A stretch of 64,000 bases of DNA from Parelaphostrongylus tenuis (GCA_019055375.1 JAHQIW010005997.1:1-64000), one strand, 5' to 3'. Shown: positions 1-11,010, counted from the stretch's first letter. The notes: a model not told the origin generated them from the letters alone. A program made the numbers and translations.

Positions 1-189
1 CGGTAGTTCTGCCTTCAACAGAGCCGCACTTTGTTGTTTACTAGTCCACAGGTCAATATGTAGAGCAGCCGTAGCGATTATTAGATGGGCGAGAAATTCT
101 TTTTTGCTGAGCAAGAGAAGGTCGTGGATTTATTCAGTTAATGCCAATGTTAATCGATAATCTGTCTTCGGAATGTTGAGCAATACAAT

Positions 190-345
190 ACCTGAACCTT
201 GGGCGGGAGCTTAACCCACGCAGTACTGAGAGCGTGTGTTAACCACTGCGCTACTGCAGCTCCTTTACTGCTGTCACCATCCTTGCCATGCGCGAAGCAA
301 AGGGTGGGACGTGGGTTCGGTTCCCGACCGAGGTTGAGAGTCTGG
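190..345. repeat. Inverted dimer of tRNA-like SINE units
   Basis: Two head-to-head units face each other. On the minus strand (about 265 to 200) there is an A-box-like GCGCAGTGGTTAACAC followed by a B-box-like GGGTTAAGCTCCC. On the plus strand (about 300-340) there is a B-box-like GGGTTCGGTTCCC. The same dimer recurs at about 45530-45690. The A/B boxes are the RNA polymerase III promoter of tRNA genes, but there is no clean cloverleaf, so this is a tRNA-derived repeat and not a working tRNA. Confidence 0.6.
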
Positions 346-604
346 CGTATCATTGTGCAGTGGTGAATAACATAGAATTCATGTTGTAGTCATATATCCA
401 AGCATGTTGAGTAATATGCAAGACTTTCGCCCCAGTTGGAAGTCAAACTCGCCACATCTCGTCCTTTATCGTGGACGATTTCTTCAGCATTCTCTTCTTG
501 ATGTAATTGAAGACTGACGTTATCTACAATTTTTTTGCATCACTATGACTCTGTCCCTAAAATACACTTTTTCGACCTTACATTGAAGAAAGAGTGACAA
601 GAAA

Positions 605-700
605 ATGATTCCCGACAGTGCAGTGGTTAGAACAAGCCGCCCACAAAAGGTGATGACGCAGATTTTGCTTCCGCTTGAGATTCAGAGTTTTGGATATCGT
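605..700 (+). repeat. tRNA-like SINE head
   Basis: An A-box-like CAGTGGTTAGAACAAGCC is followed by a decayed B box (ATTTTGCTTCC). In the paralogue at about 45930-46010 both boxes are better kept (TAATGGTTAGCACACGCC and GGGTTCCGCTTCC). The unit is tRNA-derived; no anticodon arm can be trusted. Confidence 0.5.
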
Positions 701-1639
701 TCAGTATTCTTGGATATGTTGTTTTATTATCATGCTACTGTTGTGAAGTGGTATGGAGATAAAATTTCTCGCCATTTCGAGTTTAGGTGATGTTTGTTTG
801 ATCTATGAACAATGGAAAAAGATTAGCGATCGCTACGTTTGTGAGAAAAGGTACTACGTGTGGTAAGAGGCAGTTTGATTTATTATAGATCCTTGTTGTT
901 CTCGCAAGACACAGCTCTTTCTTTAGAGTATTAGTAATCATTCGATAGCGCTAGATGATTCCAACACTGCCCTTATTTTATCAAAAGGCCGTTTGTCTGC
1001 GAAACAGCAGGGAAAATAAGATTGATTCACATGCGCGAGCATGTGTCTTTTGGCTAACCCATGGGGTGTGGGCACAGGGCGGATGCGGCCAATTCAACAC
1101 TTCACCGATCGATTGACGCTTCGGTGAATCGCATGAAGGTGCAATTTTTGTTATTCAGCTCAAAATTGTTTGTCTGCTCCGGAAGAAACCCTAGAATAGA
1201 ACGCCTGACTCTATTTTCAAAAGATTCTTTCTACATATTCATGTGCTTTCCGTGCTTCCAGCCGAGTAATAAATGAATTGCTCCACCGATGTGAAGCATA
1301 AATTTTTTTTGAATTTAACAGCGTTTTAAAGGGTAGTTTTGAAAAACCGACTACATTCCGCGCTAACTAGAGATTCAAGCTTTTGAAAGAATGCTAACAC
1401 TCTTATGAAAATTTCTTATCCAGCGAAAGGGATCCGTTTTTTTTTTGTCGCCATCTGACATATAAGTACTGGTGTTGCTTTGCATTATGACTGAGACGGA
1501 TCTCTTTTGAATGAGTGTGCTTGTGATATTTCCAAATGAGCATATGAAAAGTAGATAACGGTTTAGTAATTCATCATAGGAAGCCTCCGATGTTCTATTT
1601 ATGACAATATTTGTGACTCACACGTGCTTATAAGGATTC

Positions 1640-1915
1640 CTGTCGCCAAGTGGTTAGAAGTTCCCTGCGACATAGATGAGCAATGGCCAAATCTCGCCCT
1701 TAAGGCCCAACATGCTTGTCATCACTCCGGGGCGGCGAATTTGTACTAGAGTTGTATAGGAGGATAGCATCACTGGCTTGGTACATGTAGACCACCACCA
1801 TAAATATAGAGGTGCATTAAGTCACCTGTAACGATGCTTGATGAAGTCGAATGTGTGGCACATCCCTCAGGAGTTGATCGACGCTAAGGGCTCTACGCTC
1901 AATTGTTTTGACTGT
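1640..1915 (+). mobile_element. SINE, tRNA-headed, copy S1
   Basis: It has a tRNA-like head (GCCAAGTGGTTAGAAGTTCCC) and a body of about 260 nt running to GACGCTAAGGGCTCTACGC. The body contains the family landmarks 'aggaggatagc', 'gatgcttgatgaagtcgaatg' and 'catccctcaggagttgatcgac'. Sister copies lie at about 12550-12860, 27112-27400, 46840-47130 and, on the minus strand, 58250-58560. Confidence 0.65.
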
Positions 1916-1924
1916 GAGTCAATT

Positions 1925-2145
1925 ATCTTACTCGATACATTCGATATCCGACACACATGTTCCGACCTTACAGTCTCGTCAGTCGGGCAGAACCCATCGT
2001 CTTTCAATCTTTTTTAGCCAATCCTCTGTGTGTGCTCCAGTCTCCACACGCCACATGAAATGTTGGCTCAAATAAAAATGAAGAGATCTCTTGAAATTTG
2101 AGCGTTGTCATAAGAAAGCACTCGAAATAAAGGTATAACGTGATT
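1925..2145. mobile_element. Hammerhead fold-back element, family 1, partial
   Basis: Two pieces of family 1 lie in opposite orientations. The left part carries a minus-strand hammerhead at 1947-1987. The right part ends with the family end sequence around 'gagcgttgtcataagaaagcactcg'. The same composite is found at about 51869-52140 and there sits in the same place upstream of a SEC copy, so it was present before the duplication. Confidence 0.6.
1947..1987 (-). ncRNA. Hammerhead ribozyme motif, one core change
   Basis: Reading the minus strand: stem I 5' GCCCGA, then CUGACGA (valid, as position 7 is free), stem II GACUGUAAGGUC with 3 bp, then GGAA where GAAA is needed, then a short stem III and GUC. 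One change in the GAAA block should abolish activity. Confidence 0.6.
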
Positions 2146-2711
2146 TAGTTTCCCTAAAAATTGCTTGCAAAACCTTTTTAACCAAAGCTGTGCGTCCTTT
2201 TCGTAATGATATATATTTTTTACATTTACTCTCTCAAAAGTTCAATCGTAACGCGGATATTCAGTCTACTGTGCAATCTTTATTTTTGCGAAGTCGTAAT
2301 ATTATATCACAGCATTACATATGTGTTGGTGACAAAAGAATTTGAGGCGTGGCTTCTAAGGAATTGTCGCAATCATTAGAATTTCCTTCTAAGTGATTCT
2401 TTCCACTGACCTCGTGCTAATCAAAAATTAGCATGCAAACCTCGCCAATCAGTTCTTCTGGGCTTCGAAATGGCAGAATTGATCACAAAACGTGCTTCGA
2501 AAGAGTTTATTTTGAATTGATCGAAATGGGAACCTCCAAAACTCACGAGGAAGTGGAGGTACTTCCACGTCAGCGTTATTCACAGTTGAATGCTGAGTTC
2601 CAAATTCGCTGGCGTGAGAACGATCCCACAAAAAAATGGGAAATCTGTTCTTAATTTATCTACAATGTTTGCCAAGATTTTCAGTGGGCAAATATGGATG
2701 TTTTCATAAAT

Positions 2712-4235
2712 ATGACAAAATTTCCTACCGATCTCTTTATGTTTTTACTGCTAACCATAATATCTATAACGCTGGGATGTGGAGTTGATACCTGCGGGTC
2801 AAGGTGAGAACTAGAAAATTGTCATAAAAGGACAAATACTTCCTATCTCAAGTAAAAGTTCATGAAAGGTATCAGAGAGATTACAGTGTCACTCAATATC
2901 TTCTCAGATTTGTCGTATACTAAGCTTTCTGTAATATAATCACACTGAAAGTAAGGAACGAAATAGATAGGAATATTATTTGGAACAAAGATTTCAATGT
3001 ATAGTCAGCCAATAAAAAAAGAACGGTACTTTGCTGCAGTGGGCACTAGTCCCATCACCTTCACCGGCTTCACTTTGCTTGTTGCTATGGTTTACACTGG
3101 AGACTCTACAATTTCTACTCAGGTATTTGGCATTGCAACAACCAAAGGAGGACCTCAGGCATTAGTAAACCGTCTTGTGATGCAAGCAGAGTCGACAACT
3201 TTTGTATCCCAAGTGTTTCCTTCTTTACGACTTCTGGTAAGACATAGGAGGTGACCCCCAATTTTCTGAAGATTCGTCGTCTTCATAGTGCGAATGCAGC
3301 TTAGATAACTTCACATATATTGACTGAAAAATCAGGAAAAGTCTTCATATAAGTGATGAAATTGTTTCTTAGGCACTTCATGTACTCGAGGGTCAAGCTC
3401 ATAGTGCATTTTTACCTGATGCAATCTCATGCATTCTGGGTCAACTTACGTGAACATCACTTTCGAGCCATTGGAATGCAAGAAAGTTTCTCTAATGCCG
3501 GCTAAGTAAAAACGTTGGTGTTCAGTACTCAAAATCCGTTTGCGAAAATTCAGGGATAATATTAATAGGCATTTAGAGAGTAGATTTGTGTTTGTGAAAG
3601 TCTTGAAAAACTAACAATTATTAGTAAATTTGTAGGAAATGTCCTTGAAAATGAGGAAAATATTAACAATGAAATCGAAACATTCAAGTGACAATATTTT
3701 CTTCAAAGGGTTTCTCATGTCTTTTTTTGTGAGAAACAGGTCAGGTGATGTTTTAGAAGATTTCGAATAATTAAAGAAAAGAAAAGTGCTCGCAACTGTT
3801 CACCTTTTCAGTCTTCTAATGTAATATCTTCACTGTTCAAGAAATCCCTCTGTAAGACTGATAATTTTTTACAGTAGTCAAAACGGACGATGCGTGCATT
3901 ACTGTCGACAACACGAGGAAATTGCACTAAAATGGCGGAGAAGAATGCAGTGGAATGTAACCATGGCCATGGCGGTCGCGGCTATTCCTCCGTAGCGCTT
4001 GACAACTGGAGGGACTATCTCGGTCTGACAGCTTCCTATTTTGTACGAGCTTCATCTTGTAAAGTATAAAAATCTGTCCAGACTACAAAAATCACCATGG
4101 CGAACTGGTGAGAATGATGTGGCAAGTGTAGTGAGCAGAGCGGTGCGGATGTTGGCATCGAGTCCATTTGGATCGAACTTCTTCTCGGCATCTGCTGTTG
4201 CCAGCGGAAACTCAATTTCAACTGTGTTGTATTGA
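2712..4235 (+). pseudogene. SEC-A, secreted-protein gene copy, pseudogene
   Basis: All five exons of the SEC family (intact copy at 16765-18542) can be placed here. Exon 1 (2712-2803) encodes a hydrophobic leader ending at GCGV but has one extra base, so the frame is lost before the donor. Exon 2 (3040-3188) is exactly 149 nt as in SEC-C and open, with the motif PITFTGFTLLVAMVYTGD, but its donor is GA and not GT. Exon 3 (from about 3373) keeps FLPDAISCILGQLT and then stops. Exons 4 (about 3875-4025) and 5 (about 4079-4235) have lost frame; exon 5 still shows the sense-strand match to SNFFSASAVASGN. Several independent lesions make this a pseudogene. Confidence 0.75.
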
Positions 4236-5650
4236 GACGAACGCTTTTATTTAATCGATTCGCAATAAATTATCAATGAACTAGTAAATCACTTAGGTGC
4301 TGATTAGTCAGAGTGCTTGCAACGAACTACTCCTAGATTAGGCTTTCTTTGAAAATTTAGTGACAAATCAACAAAAAAAATGTCCAAGGAAAACTTCTTC
4401 TCTCCCGTGATTCGAGAATATGCTCTCATCCATAATGAGTAGTATGCAAAACACTCAACTCTAGAGGGGAGTCATTTACTCCTGTCAAATTCTCACCAGT
4501 GTTCACAATGAAATTAGGTGGAAGAATGATCACAAAAATAAAAAGCACTACAGCGTTCAATGTAAAATGCAAAGTTGGTCTTAAGGCGTCATTCATTTCA
4601 GCTAGAGTTCAACTCATTCGCTCACCCACATATATGCTAGATGAAGTTGTCTGAATGAAATCGAGAAAGGATCATATTTCAAATCCATGTATTTGAGTAT
4701 GCAAAACATTAGTGCTGTTGAACTATCAACATCAAATCTGTATACTTAGGGAAAGTTTGCCATATCTCTCGTAAAAAAAATGTTAGTAAATCAAAAACAG
4801 GAAACATTTCGTTCTTGTATATTGGTGATCTACTTATAGAAATGTAGAACTACAGTAAATCTCATGCAAAGCTTTCGGATTTTCCTGAGATACGGGGAAG
4901 GCTTTCATATTGTTATGTATTGTACTCATAATCTTAGTGTTGACAAGCTCACGTCTGCTCAAAAAATACACTGTGAATGAAGAGTGAGAGTTGGAAATAT
5001 GCAAATTCTTAAGAATCCCGACTTCTTAATGAAATGAGGATTCTCAAGATCAATGGGTCTACTTTTCACCAAAAGTATCTTTGCATCAGTGCGCTCTGTA
5101 GCCTATAGAATTTTCGTGAGGACGAATTGCTCTCATTCTTTGAACGTTACTTTAATGACTGTCAACAAAATCAGCTGTGATGTCGAATTATATTAGCACG
5201 ACTTGACAAACACTTGTGATCTAGTGATGGTATGGTAACTCCATAATAAACTCATTTTTTATGGACACTAAAGGATGTTTTAGAGTTAGTAAAGTACTGA
5301 AGATCACTTAGAGACTCTAATAATAATATTTCGAGTCAAAACAACGCCAAGCTTCCTAAAAACCCTCCCTTTTCAACAGCGAAACCAAATAATTTGTAAC
5401 GGGATGTATATCCAACTGCCATTGAACATTGTTATATATATATATATATATATGTATATTTATATATATATATTTCTATCTATCTCTATTTAGAGCACAA
5501 ATCTTATGCTTTTAGAGTCTGCTCGTTCTACACAAAACTTGAATGTTACCAGAGTGCTTGAAAATCATAAAACAGTGAATAGTTCTTCAAATGACTGCTT
5601 CATAAACCTCGATCAAAAGCAATAATGATCAATCGCATAACATGTTATTC
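4236..5650. other. Downstream flank of SEC-A, no gene seen
   Basis: This is AT-rich sequence that matches 54600-56180 downstream of SEC-E in the same order. It contains only short non-conserved frames and the TA microsatellite at 5433-5473, which the SEC-E flank lacks. I see no exon that survives comparison of the two copies. Confidence 0.55.
5433..5473. repeat. (TA)n microsatellite
   Basis: About 20 TA units with one interruption (tatgtata). The corresponding place in the paralogous flank near 56055 has only a few TA units, so the run has expanded or contracted since duplication. Confidence 0.9.
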
Positions 5651-5826
5651 GACGTCGACCCTTCATAAGTAGGGGCACATACTCCAACAAGGAATTGCTG
5701 AAGCAAAAAACATCGTATTACCGAGGAGCCCGGAAGGGCAAAACGGGTGCTTATCCAGTTTTAATTCATAAGTGCCACACCAGAGCTCATAAAAGGCTCA
5801 AATTGTTTTATTTGATTAACACTGTG
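5650..5826 (+). repeat. Remnant of hammerhead family 2
   Basis: It aligns with 56240-56415. The core at about 5725-5775 is badly decayed (GAGGAGCCCGGAAGGGCAAAA), but the family tail 'cataagtgccacaccagagctcat' is kept. It directly precedes the insertion site of the palindromic element at 5833. Confidence 0.5.
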
Positions 5827-5938
5827 TAGTTATACCTTTCCTTCGAGTGCTTTATTAAGGCCACGCTCAAATTTCAATAGATCCTTTCATTATTATTTGA
5901 GCCAACATGTCATGTGGTCTGGTAAAGGCTCTTGTACA

Positions 5939-5981
5939 GCCCGAGACACGTGTTTCGTCCTTACAGACTCATCAGCCGGGC
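5939..5981 (-). ncRNA. Hammerhead ribozyme, intact core
   Basis: On the minus strand: stem I 5' GCCCGG, core CUGAUGA (5969-5975), stem II GUC-UGUAAG-GAC, GAAA (5953-5956), stem III ACAC/GUGU without a loop, cleavage expected after GUC, then stem I 3' UCGGGC. A loopless 4-bp stem III is weak in a monomer; such minimal forms are thought to cleave best as dimers. Confidence 0.8.
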
Positions 5982-6417
5982 AGAACCCGTCGTCTGTCGA
6001 TCTTTTCATAGTCAGTTCTCTTGGGAGCGTCACACTCCTCATATATAGTTATCGACGACCTACGCTTTACACTCTATGTCAGGTGTCTATGTCATTCACC
6101 TAACACAGAGTGTTTTCGCACTCGATTGCTAGCTGGCTGGTATTTTATCATACCAAAAAAATAAAAATACCAAAAAATAATATTAATAATAAAAAATATT
6201 ACCAAATATATAATATAATAATATAATTAAATATTTTAATAATAATATTGATAAAATACCAGCCAGCTGGCAATCGAGTGCGAAAACACTCTGTGTTAGG
6301 TGAATGACATAGACACCTAACATAGAGTGTAAAGCGTAGGTCGTCGATAACTATATATGAGGAGTGTGACGCTCCCAAGAGAACTGACTATGAAAAGATC
6401 GACAGACGACGGGTTCT

Positions 6418-6460
6418 GCCCGGCTGATGAGTCTGTAAGGACGAAACACGTGTCTCGGGC
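6418..6460 (+). ncRNA. Hammerhead ribozyme, intact core
   Basis: This is the mirror copy of the motif at 5939-5981: GCCCGG (6418-6423), CTGATGA (6424-6430), stem II GTCTGTAAGGAC (6431-6442), GAAA (6443-6446), CACGTGTC (6447-6454), TCGGGC (6455-6460). Cleavage is expected after C6454. Confidence 0.85.
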
Positions 6461-6482
6461 TGTACAAGAGACTGAGTAGTTA

Positions 6483-7080
6483 ATTACGTAGGATGCTGCA
6501 TGCTGCATGTGAACCACTTTATGAGTAACTCTTGACAATTTTACGATTAATTTTGCACATTGAGAATTTAATTTTCAACAATTGTAGAAGAGACTCTGCC
6601 TTATTCTGCTAAGGGCTACAACTTATGCTATCCAGTGCTGTATCTAAAGTGAAAGGGAAATACTGAAGCAAAACTATGCGTCTCTTAGTAATTCAAGTAG
6701 TAAGTTTGTGATGAGGAACTTGCGATTTAGCATTGTTTAAGATGTGCTGTTTGATACCGGAATGCATTCTTTAATAAAGGTCAACATGCATAGTTTTAAT
6801 GATCATTTTTCGCTATGCGCTATACGTTTTATTGCCAAAGACGTATGACTTATTGTTTATTCTAAATATATTTTATGTCATGGAAGGGATGTTACACAGA
6901 AGCATTTTCGAACGGTTTTCTTATTTAATTTCAAAATGGGCCGTAAAACAGAAACAACTCGTAACAACAACCATTTGAGCCAAAAACTCTGACGAAGGTA
7001 CATTGCTGCTGTGATTCAAGAAGTTTCCTAGGCATTTCAACACCGTAGAAGCGCAATCTTTTTTGTATCAATTTCATCAG
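6483..7080. repeat. Duplicated spacer, matches 56417-57010
   Basis: Homologous to the stretch after SEC-E in the same orientation. It contains shared phrases such as 'ttgtgatgaggaacttgcgatttagca'. No gene is recognisable. Confidence 0.6.
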
Positions 7081-7169
7081 AGGTTATGGAAAAGCAATCT
7101 CAGAACTGATTCTTCTAAGACTACATGAGATGTTGCACAAGAACTAAGTGTCAACCATTCTACCATTCC

Positions 7170-8700
7170 CGCCATTTAAAGTAAATGAAAAAGTAATTCC
7201 GTTTCGGCACTGTCTGGAACCGCAATTACTTTCTGCAGCAGCTCAATAAAATGGCACGGAACTGCCAAAATATGGAATTGCTACAACGCGGAACTAATAA
7301 AACGCAGAACTGCTCATTCAGCTCTAACCACCGTTCGTAGAAAAACTCATACTTAGACAATGATTGCACAGCGCTGACGGAGGTTTATTTGTCATTCGCA
7401 GAACAGAAAGAACCGAATTTGTTGCATTCTAAGTCAAAGAAAACTTCTCAGTACTTCAAAAGTAAGTGAAATTTCCTGCTCTGTACACTACGTCTTTCAA
7501 TGCTTGAAGAGACTCGTGCGGTGAGAGAAATGTTCTCCATAACTTTTCAATTCGTTGGAGATACAGATGCCGTGGGAACCTCTTCGTAATGCAAGTATAA
7601 ACGTTCCCATGCTCCACATCAATTTTATGAATTTGAGACGAATTATATAGTTATTCACCAGAATAAAAATTGTATTTGAAGTTCTTTTAGTTGTGTGCAG
7701 TATTTTCCTCGTAGGGTACATCAATATTTGAATGGAAGCGCAACTTTTCGTGAAAAACTTTTAAACTGTGTGCTTTGAAAAATATGTGACCGTTACACAA
7801 AGATTGTGACTTCACTTTAGGAAATGCACAATAACGAATTTTACGTCTTTGCCCATCTTACAGAAACTGTGAGAAAATGAGGGCGTTTTGTAAACATCCA
7901 CCTTTACGCGAAATTTGATGAGAGGGGCGTCATAAGGAGAATAATATTGTCTTAGCTGAAGGTCGCCCCGCTCATGCCCTTAACAATGCCCACTTCATTT
8001 TCCACATTGCCAATCCTATAAAATGTAAAATTCTCACTTCACCGCAAAAGAGGACGCTTCTTGTTTTCACATCTCCAATTCTAGCACGACATAAGTTTAT
8101 CTTCCTTGTATCATTAGATTTTTGATGCTAGCTCACCCTGCACCTATTTCTAAACCTTTTATTGGAATTTCGCAAAAGTTCTCGTTTTTGCATTTTGTCG
8201 GCTTCCTGTCAACAGAAGAGATCTCATATGCTTAGTAAATAAGCAGGACTAATGAGGACATCGAAGCTTAACTAATTTGATTTAGGCTTCATAGAGATTT
8301 GCTACCAAAACTTTGACACACTTTAGCTTTATCGCGGTAGATTGATGAACTTTTGTATAGGCTTTCACGTGAAAGTGCAGTGGTGATCTCGGCGTTATTT
8401 GAATGCGAATTATTAATTTTTGGAAAGTCAGCGTTTTCTGTTTCAGTCTCACAAATAAGATGATGGGAATTAAATTCAACCTAGGTCTAAGGAATCGACG
8501 CATTCACTGTATTTTTTTTGGAGTCCTTTACACTTGCCTTGTCCTCATCAGGAATCAAACATACATTCTTCGCCAGCCAATTCTCGTATGCTTCGTAGTA
8601 GCAGCATCAGTCGTTAAGCGTAATTCAAAAGATTTCGCTTTGAAGTAAACAATTTGGAACCGTTAAAGCATCTGGATAAGTAGGAAAACCTTCACGTCAG
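7170..8700 (+). repeat. Duplicated Orn-SEC spacer, copy
   Basis: It matches the spacer between Orn-1 and SEC-C (about 15170-16700) and those at 35060-36740 and 50830-52600; the inverted copy is 61300-62750. Shared landmarks are a run of 'ggaactg' phrases and 'gcgctgacgg..ttgtcatt'. The short frames in it are not conserved between copies, so I call no gene. Confidence 0.65.
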
Positions 8701-8818
8701 CGTTATTTACATCTAAGTGCTGAGTGTCAAATCCTATGCTATCTTGTGAACGACCTAGTACAAAATGGAAAATCTGTTTTGAGTTAGGCTCACAAAATTT
8801 GGTCAGATTTTCAGTAAT

Positions 8819-9320
8819 GAACATTCTTCCATTCATTGCCAGACTTTCGACCGATCCCTTTATGATTTTTCCATTAGCCGTAATTCCAATAGTGTTGGGA
8901 TGTGGAGTGACACCTGCAGGGCAAGGCAAAGAACAAAAAATTCCGTGATAGCACAATCATTTCCTATATTAAACGGAAATTCATGAACTCCAATCAGAAA
9001 AAGTATGCCGGGTGCTTCATCAATGCACAGATGCCCTGTGCTCCAACACTTTTGGTCGAAGGAGCTCCAATTTAAAATGAGAAAGGATCAAATAGGATTA
9101 CATCATTGTTCAATATTTTGAATTGTTCTTTGAATAGTCAATAGAAAAGCTGCGATTTTGCTGCAGCAAGCAGCAGGCCCTTTACCGTCACCAGGGTTTT
9201 CTCTGCCTGTTGCGATGGCTTATGCAGGATCGATTGAAGCTTCTTCTCAGGTACCTGGTATTGCGAGAGACAAAGGAGGAGCTCAGGCGTTTGTACAACG
9301 TCTTGTGATGCTAGCAGTAA
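8819..9320 (+). pseudogene. SEC-B, truncated pseudogene
   Basis: Exon 1 (8819-8910) encodes a leader with LGCGVTPAGQ but its donor is GC in place of GT. Exon 2 (about 9154-9319) matches the family (RLVMLA at the end, followed by a good GTAAGT donor) but carries one extra base within the TVTGF motif. Soon after, where exon 3 should run, the sequence enters the fold-back element at about 9536-9960, and exons 4 and 5 are absent. The copy is dead. Confidence 0.7.
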
Positions 9321-9550
9321 GTTGGCAGCATTGAAAGATTAAATTATTTCATTCTTCGCGAATTCCGGAAAGGTGTAGGATGTAAGCTAAGAATTTCCGA
9401 CAATTCTGCAAAATCCTGTGCTAACCTAATCCTGACCTACATAGCTTCACATAGTTTCACTGCGTACACTTGCAATAAAATCTTCGAACTAGCAGAAGAA
9501 ATTTGCTTTTTAGGTCTTCGACGACGGGGCTGATATGGCACTTCTAGTGT

Positions 9551-9591
9551 TTGATGTATGTTTCGGCTTTTTAGCAAGCCTCATCGGTAAC
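9551..9591 (-). ncRNA. Hammerhead motif, decayed
   Basis: Minus strand: CCGATGA (U4 changed to C), perfect 5-bp stem II (9565-9580), GAAA (9561-9564), then a weak stem III. It is the mirror copy of 9868-9910. Confidence 0.5.
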
Positions 9592-9711
9592 ACGGTGCCT
9601 CTTGGTTCAATTGAGCATCTACAACTTAGGGTATCAGCGCCAAACATGTCAAACTACACGCTGATTGAAAAAATCACTTGACATTGCAATTATTTGCAGT
9701 CGAATAAGAAG

Positions 9712-9735
9712 TTATATGCTATATGCTATATGCGA
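9712..9735 (+). repeat. Short tandem repeat (TATATGC)x3
   Basis: Three consecutive 7-bp units lie inside the spacer of the fold-back element. Confidence 0.8.
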
Positions 9736-9867
9736 TTTACTAACCATCGAGAAGTCGACGGCAAATCATTGCAAAGTCAAGTGATCTTTTCACTCGATGT
9801 GCAGTTCAACAAATTCGGCGCTTATACCCTTTAGTTGTAAGAGAGCGGTTGAACCGAAAGCTACCAT

Positions 9868-9910
9868 GCTACTGGTGAGGCTTGCTAAAAAGCCGAAACA
9901 CATGTCTAGC
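9868..9910 (+). ncRNA. Hammerhead motif, one core change
   Basis: GCTA then CTGGTGA (A6 changed to G, 9872-9878), perfect stem II GGCUU/AAGCC (9879-9894), GAAA (9895-9898), stem III ACA/UGU, GUC, then TAGC pairing with GCTA. Confidence 0.6.
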
Positions 9911-10204
9911 TGTAGAAGTGCTATATCAGAACTCTGAAAGGCTTGGAATGTGCTATGAGACTACAATATTGTCGGTTGTACTGTGATTAATGGGACGCAC
10001 CTGAGAAATTATTGCTTCATAGTCCTACAAATCTTAGTTATGGCATGGTCGTCAACTCGAGCTACTGGCCTTCTTAGCACATTCCTGGAGAATAGCACAC
10101 TACGGAACATTTTCACTTCTCAAACAAGTATTTGCTGTATCACGAAGTCGAATCTCTTTGTCACGTGACTAATATAGGGTCAAATATCACATTTTTAGTA
10201 AAGG

Positions 10205-11010
10205 GTAGAAGGGTAAAGCTCTCGATGTTGATCAATCCTTGAGAGAAGCGCCACACATTCGACTTCCTCAAGCATCGTTTGAGGTGACTGAATGCATATC
10301 TGGCCTTCACAATAACTCGCGGTTGCCTATCGAAGTATAAAGTTAGTTTGATAGAATGTTCTAAGCTTGTCAGAGGTTTGGTATGATGGTATATTTAGTT
10401 GTATTGTACTTTTCGGCATTCTCGCACGCCCCTCGCTACCACATGCCCTGTAGCTCACCCTTGCACCTATTATTAGCAATCGGCGCCGAAGAAGTTACCA
10501 TCTACGTCAAATGAAGCAATCATTTGATGTTGCATTCTAAAGTGATTGATTGCTCGACTCCATGGCTTACGGCTGTTACGAAGCATAGTCCACAATACGA
10601 CTATCTTAAGACCTCGCTCAAATGCAATATAGACTGACAGAATGTTAGAAAGCATCATCTACTAATCGTTTCACTTTACGTAAAGTTTAATTATTCGACG
10701 CCTATGGGTAAATCGTAGGGCATGTGTACTACTGAAGCGTGCGAGGGCGGCAAAACGTGAGAGTACCACTACAGATGCCATGCCAGACCTTGAAAAGGTC
10801 CCTAAACATTTATCAGACTATGTTGAATTTTTGAGCGAGGTCTCATTGTAGTCGATTGGAAGGTATAAAGTCATTGCTACTATCCTGCCAGACAATTGTG
10901 GCACCGATGAACCCACCCGGAAGAATGGAAGGCTTGATGAGCCTTAAGTACCTACTCGAACGATGCACTTGTAATCACTGCGCCATACGCGCCCCTTGCA
11001 TTGTGGTAAT
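10205..11010 (-). mobile_element. SINE (minus) split by a fold-back insertion
   Basis: The SINE body's 3' half is at 10205-10345 ('aaagctctcgatgttgatcaatcc' on the plus strand). The other half and the tRNA-like head are at 10863-11010 (A-box-like GGCGCAGTGATTACAAGTGC on the minus strand). Between them lies the element at 10346-10862, bounded by GTATAAAGT-type duplicates. Confidence 0.65.
10346..10862. mobile_element. Hammerhead fold-back element inside a SINE
   Basis: It is flanked by GTATAAAGTTA (10335-10345) and GTATAAAGTCA (10863-10873), an 11-bp target duplication with one difference. Arms in opposite orientation share 'gggcatgtg' near the ribozyme and 'taccactacagatg' type sequence. The hammerhead in the left arm (minus, about 10408-10440) keeps stem II GGCG..UGCC and GAAA but has lost CUGANGA; the right-arm copy (about 10715-10760) is also decayed. 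The same insertion is present at 25045-25400 and 57551-58096, so it predates block duplication. Confidence 0.7.

Larger units (their letters stand above)
1..1920 (+). repeat. Duplicated block S, copy 1
   Basis: This stretch is a diverged copy of 44850-47130; the two share landmarks in the same order: the tRNA-like dimer at about 190-345, the tRNA-like unit at about 605-700, and the SINE at about 1640-1915. It differs from the other copy by lacking the 485-bp element found at 45020-45504, so positions 165-173 are that element's empty site. I see no gene in it; the open frames here are short and are not conserved between the two copies. Confidence 0.75.
5833..6476. mobile_element. Palindromic hammerhead element with TSD TAGTTA
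   Basis: Two arms of 222 bp (5929-6150 and 6249-6470) are reverse complements with only about two mismatches that I can see, and enclose a 98-bp spacer of almost pure A and T. A further unpaired 96 bp lies on the left (5833-5928). TAGTTA occurs on both sides (5827-5832 and 6477-6482). The paralogous block at about 56410-56440 has one uninterrupted TAGTTA and no element, which defines the ends. Each arm holds a hammerhead motif with an intact core. There is no coding capacity; open frames across the arms are mirror images of each other. Confidence 0.85.
9536..9960. mobile_element. Hammerhead fold-back element, family 2
   Basis: The left arm (from about 9530) and right arm (to about 9940) are inverted copies. 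Both contain the stem II hairpin GGCUUGCUAAAAAGCC followed by GAAAC, and both end with 'agaagtgctatatcagaactc' type sequence. The middle has a second, inner inverted match (9650-9690 with 9770-9815). It sits where exon 3 of SEC-B would be. Confidence 0.65.

Noticed and set aside
5897..6538. Two identical 60-70 residue proteins on opposite strands
   Set aside because: They are the two arms of the palindromic hammerhead element read in mirror frames.
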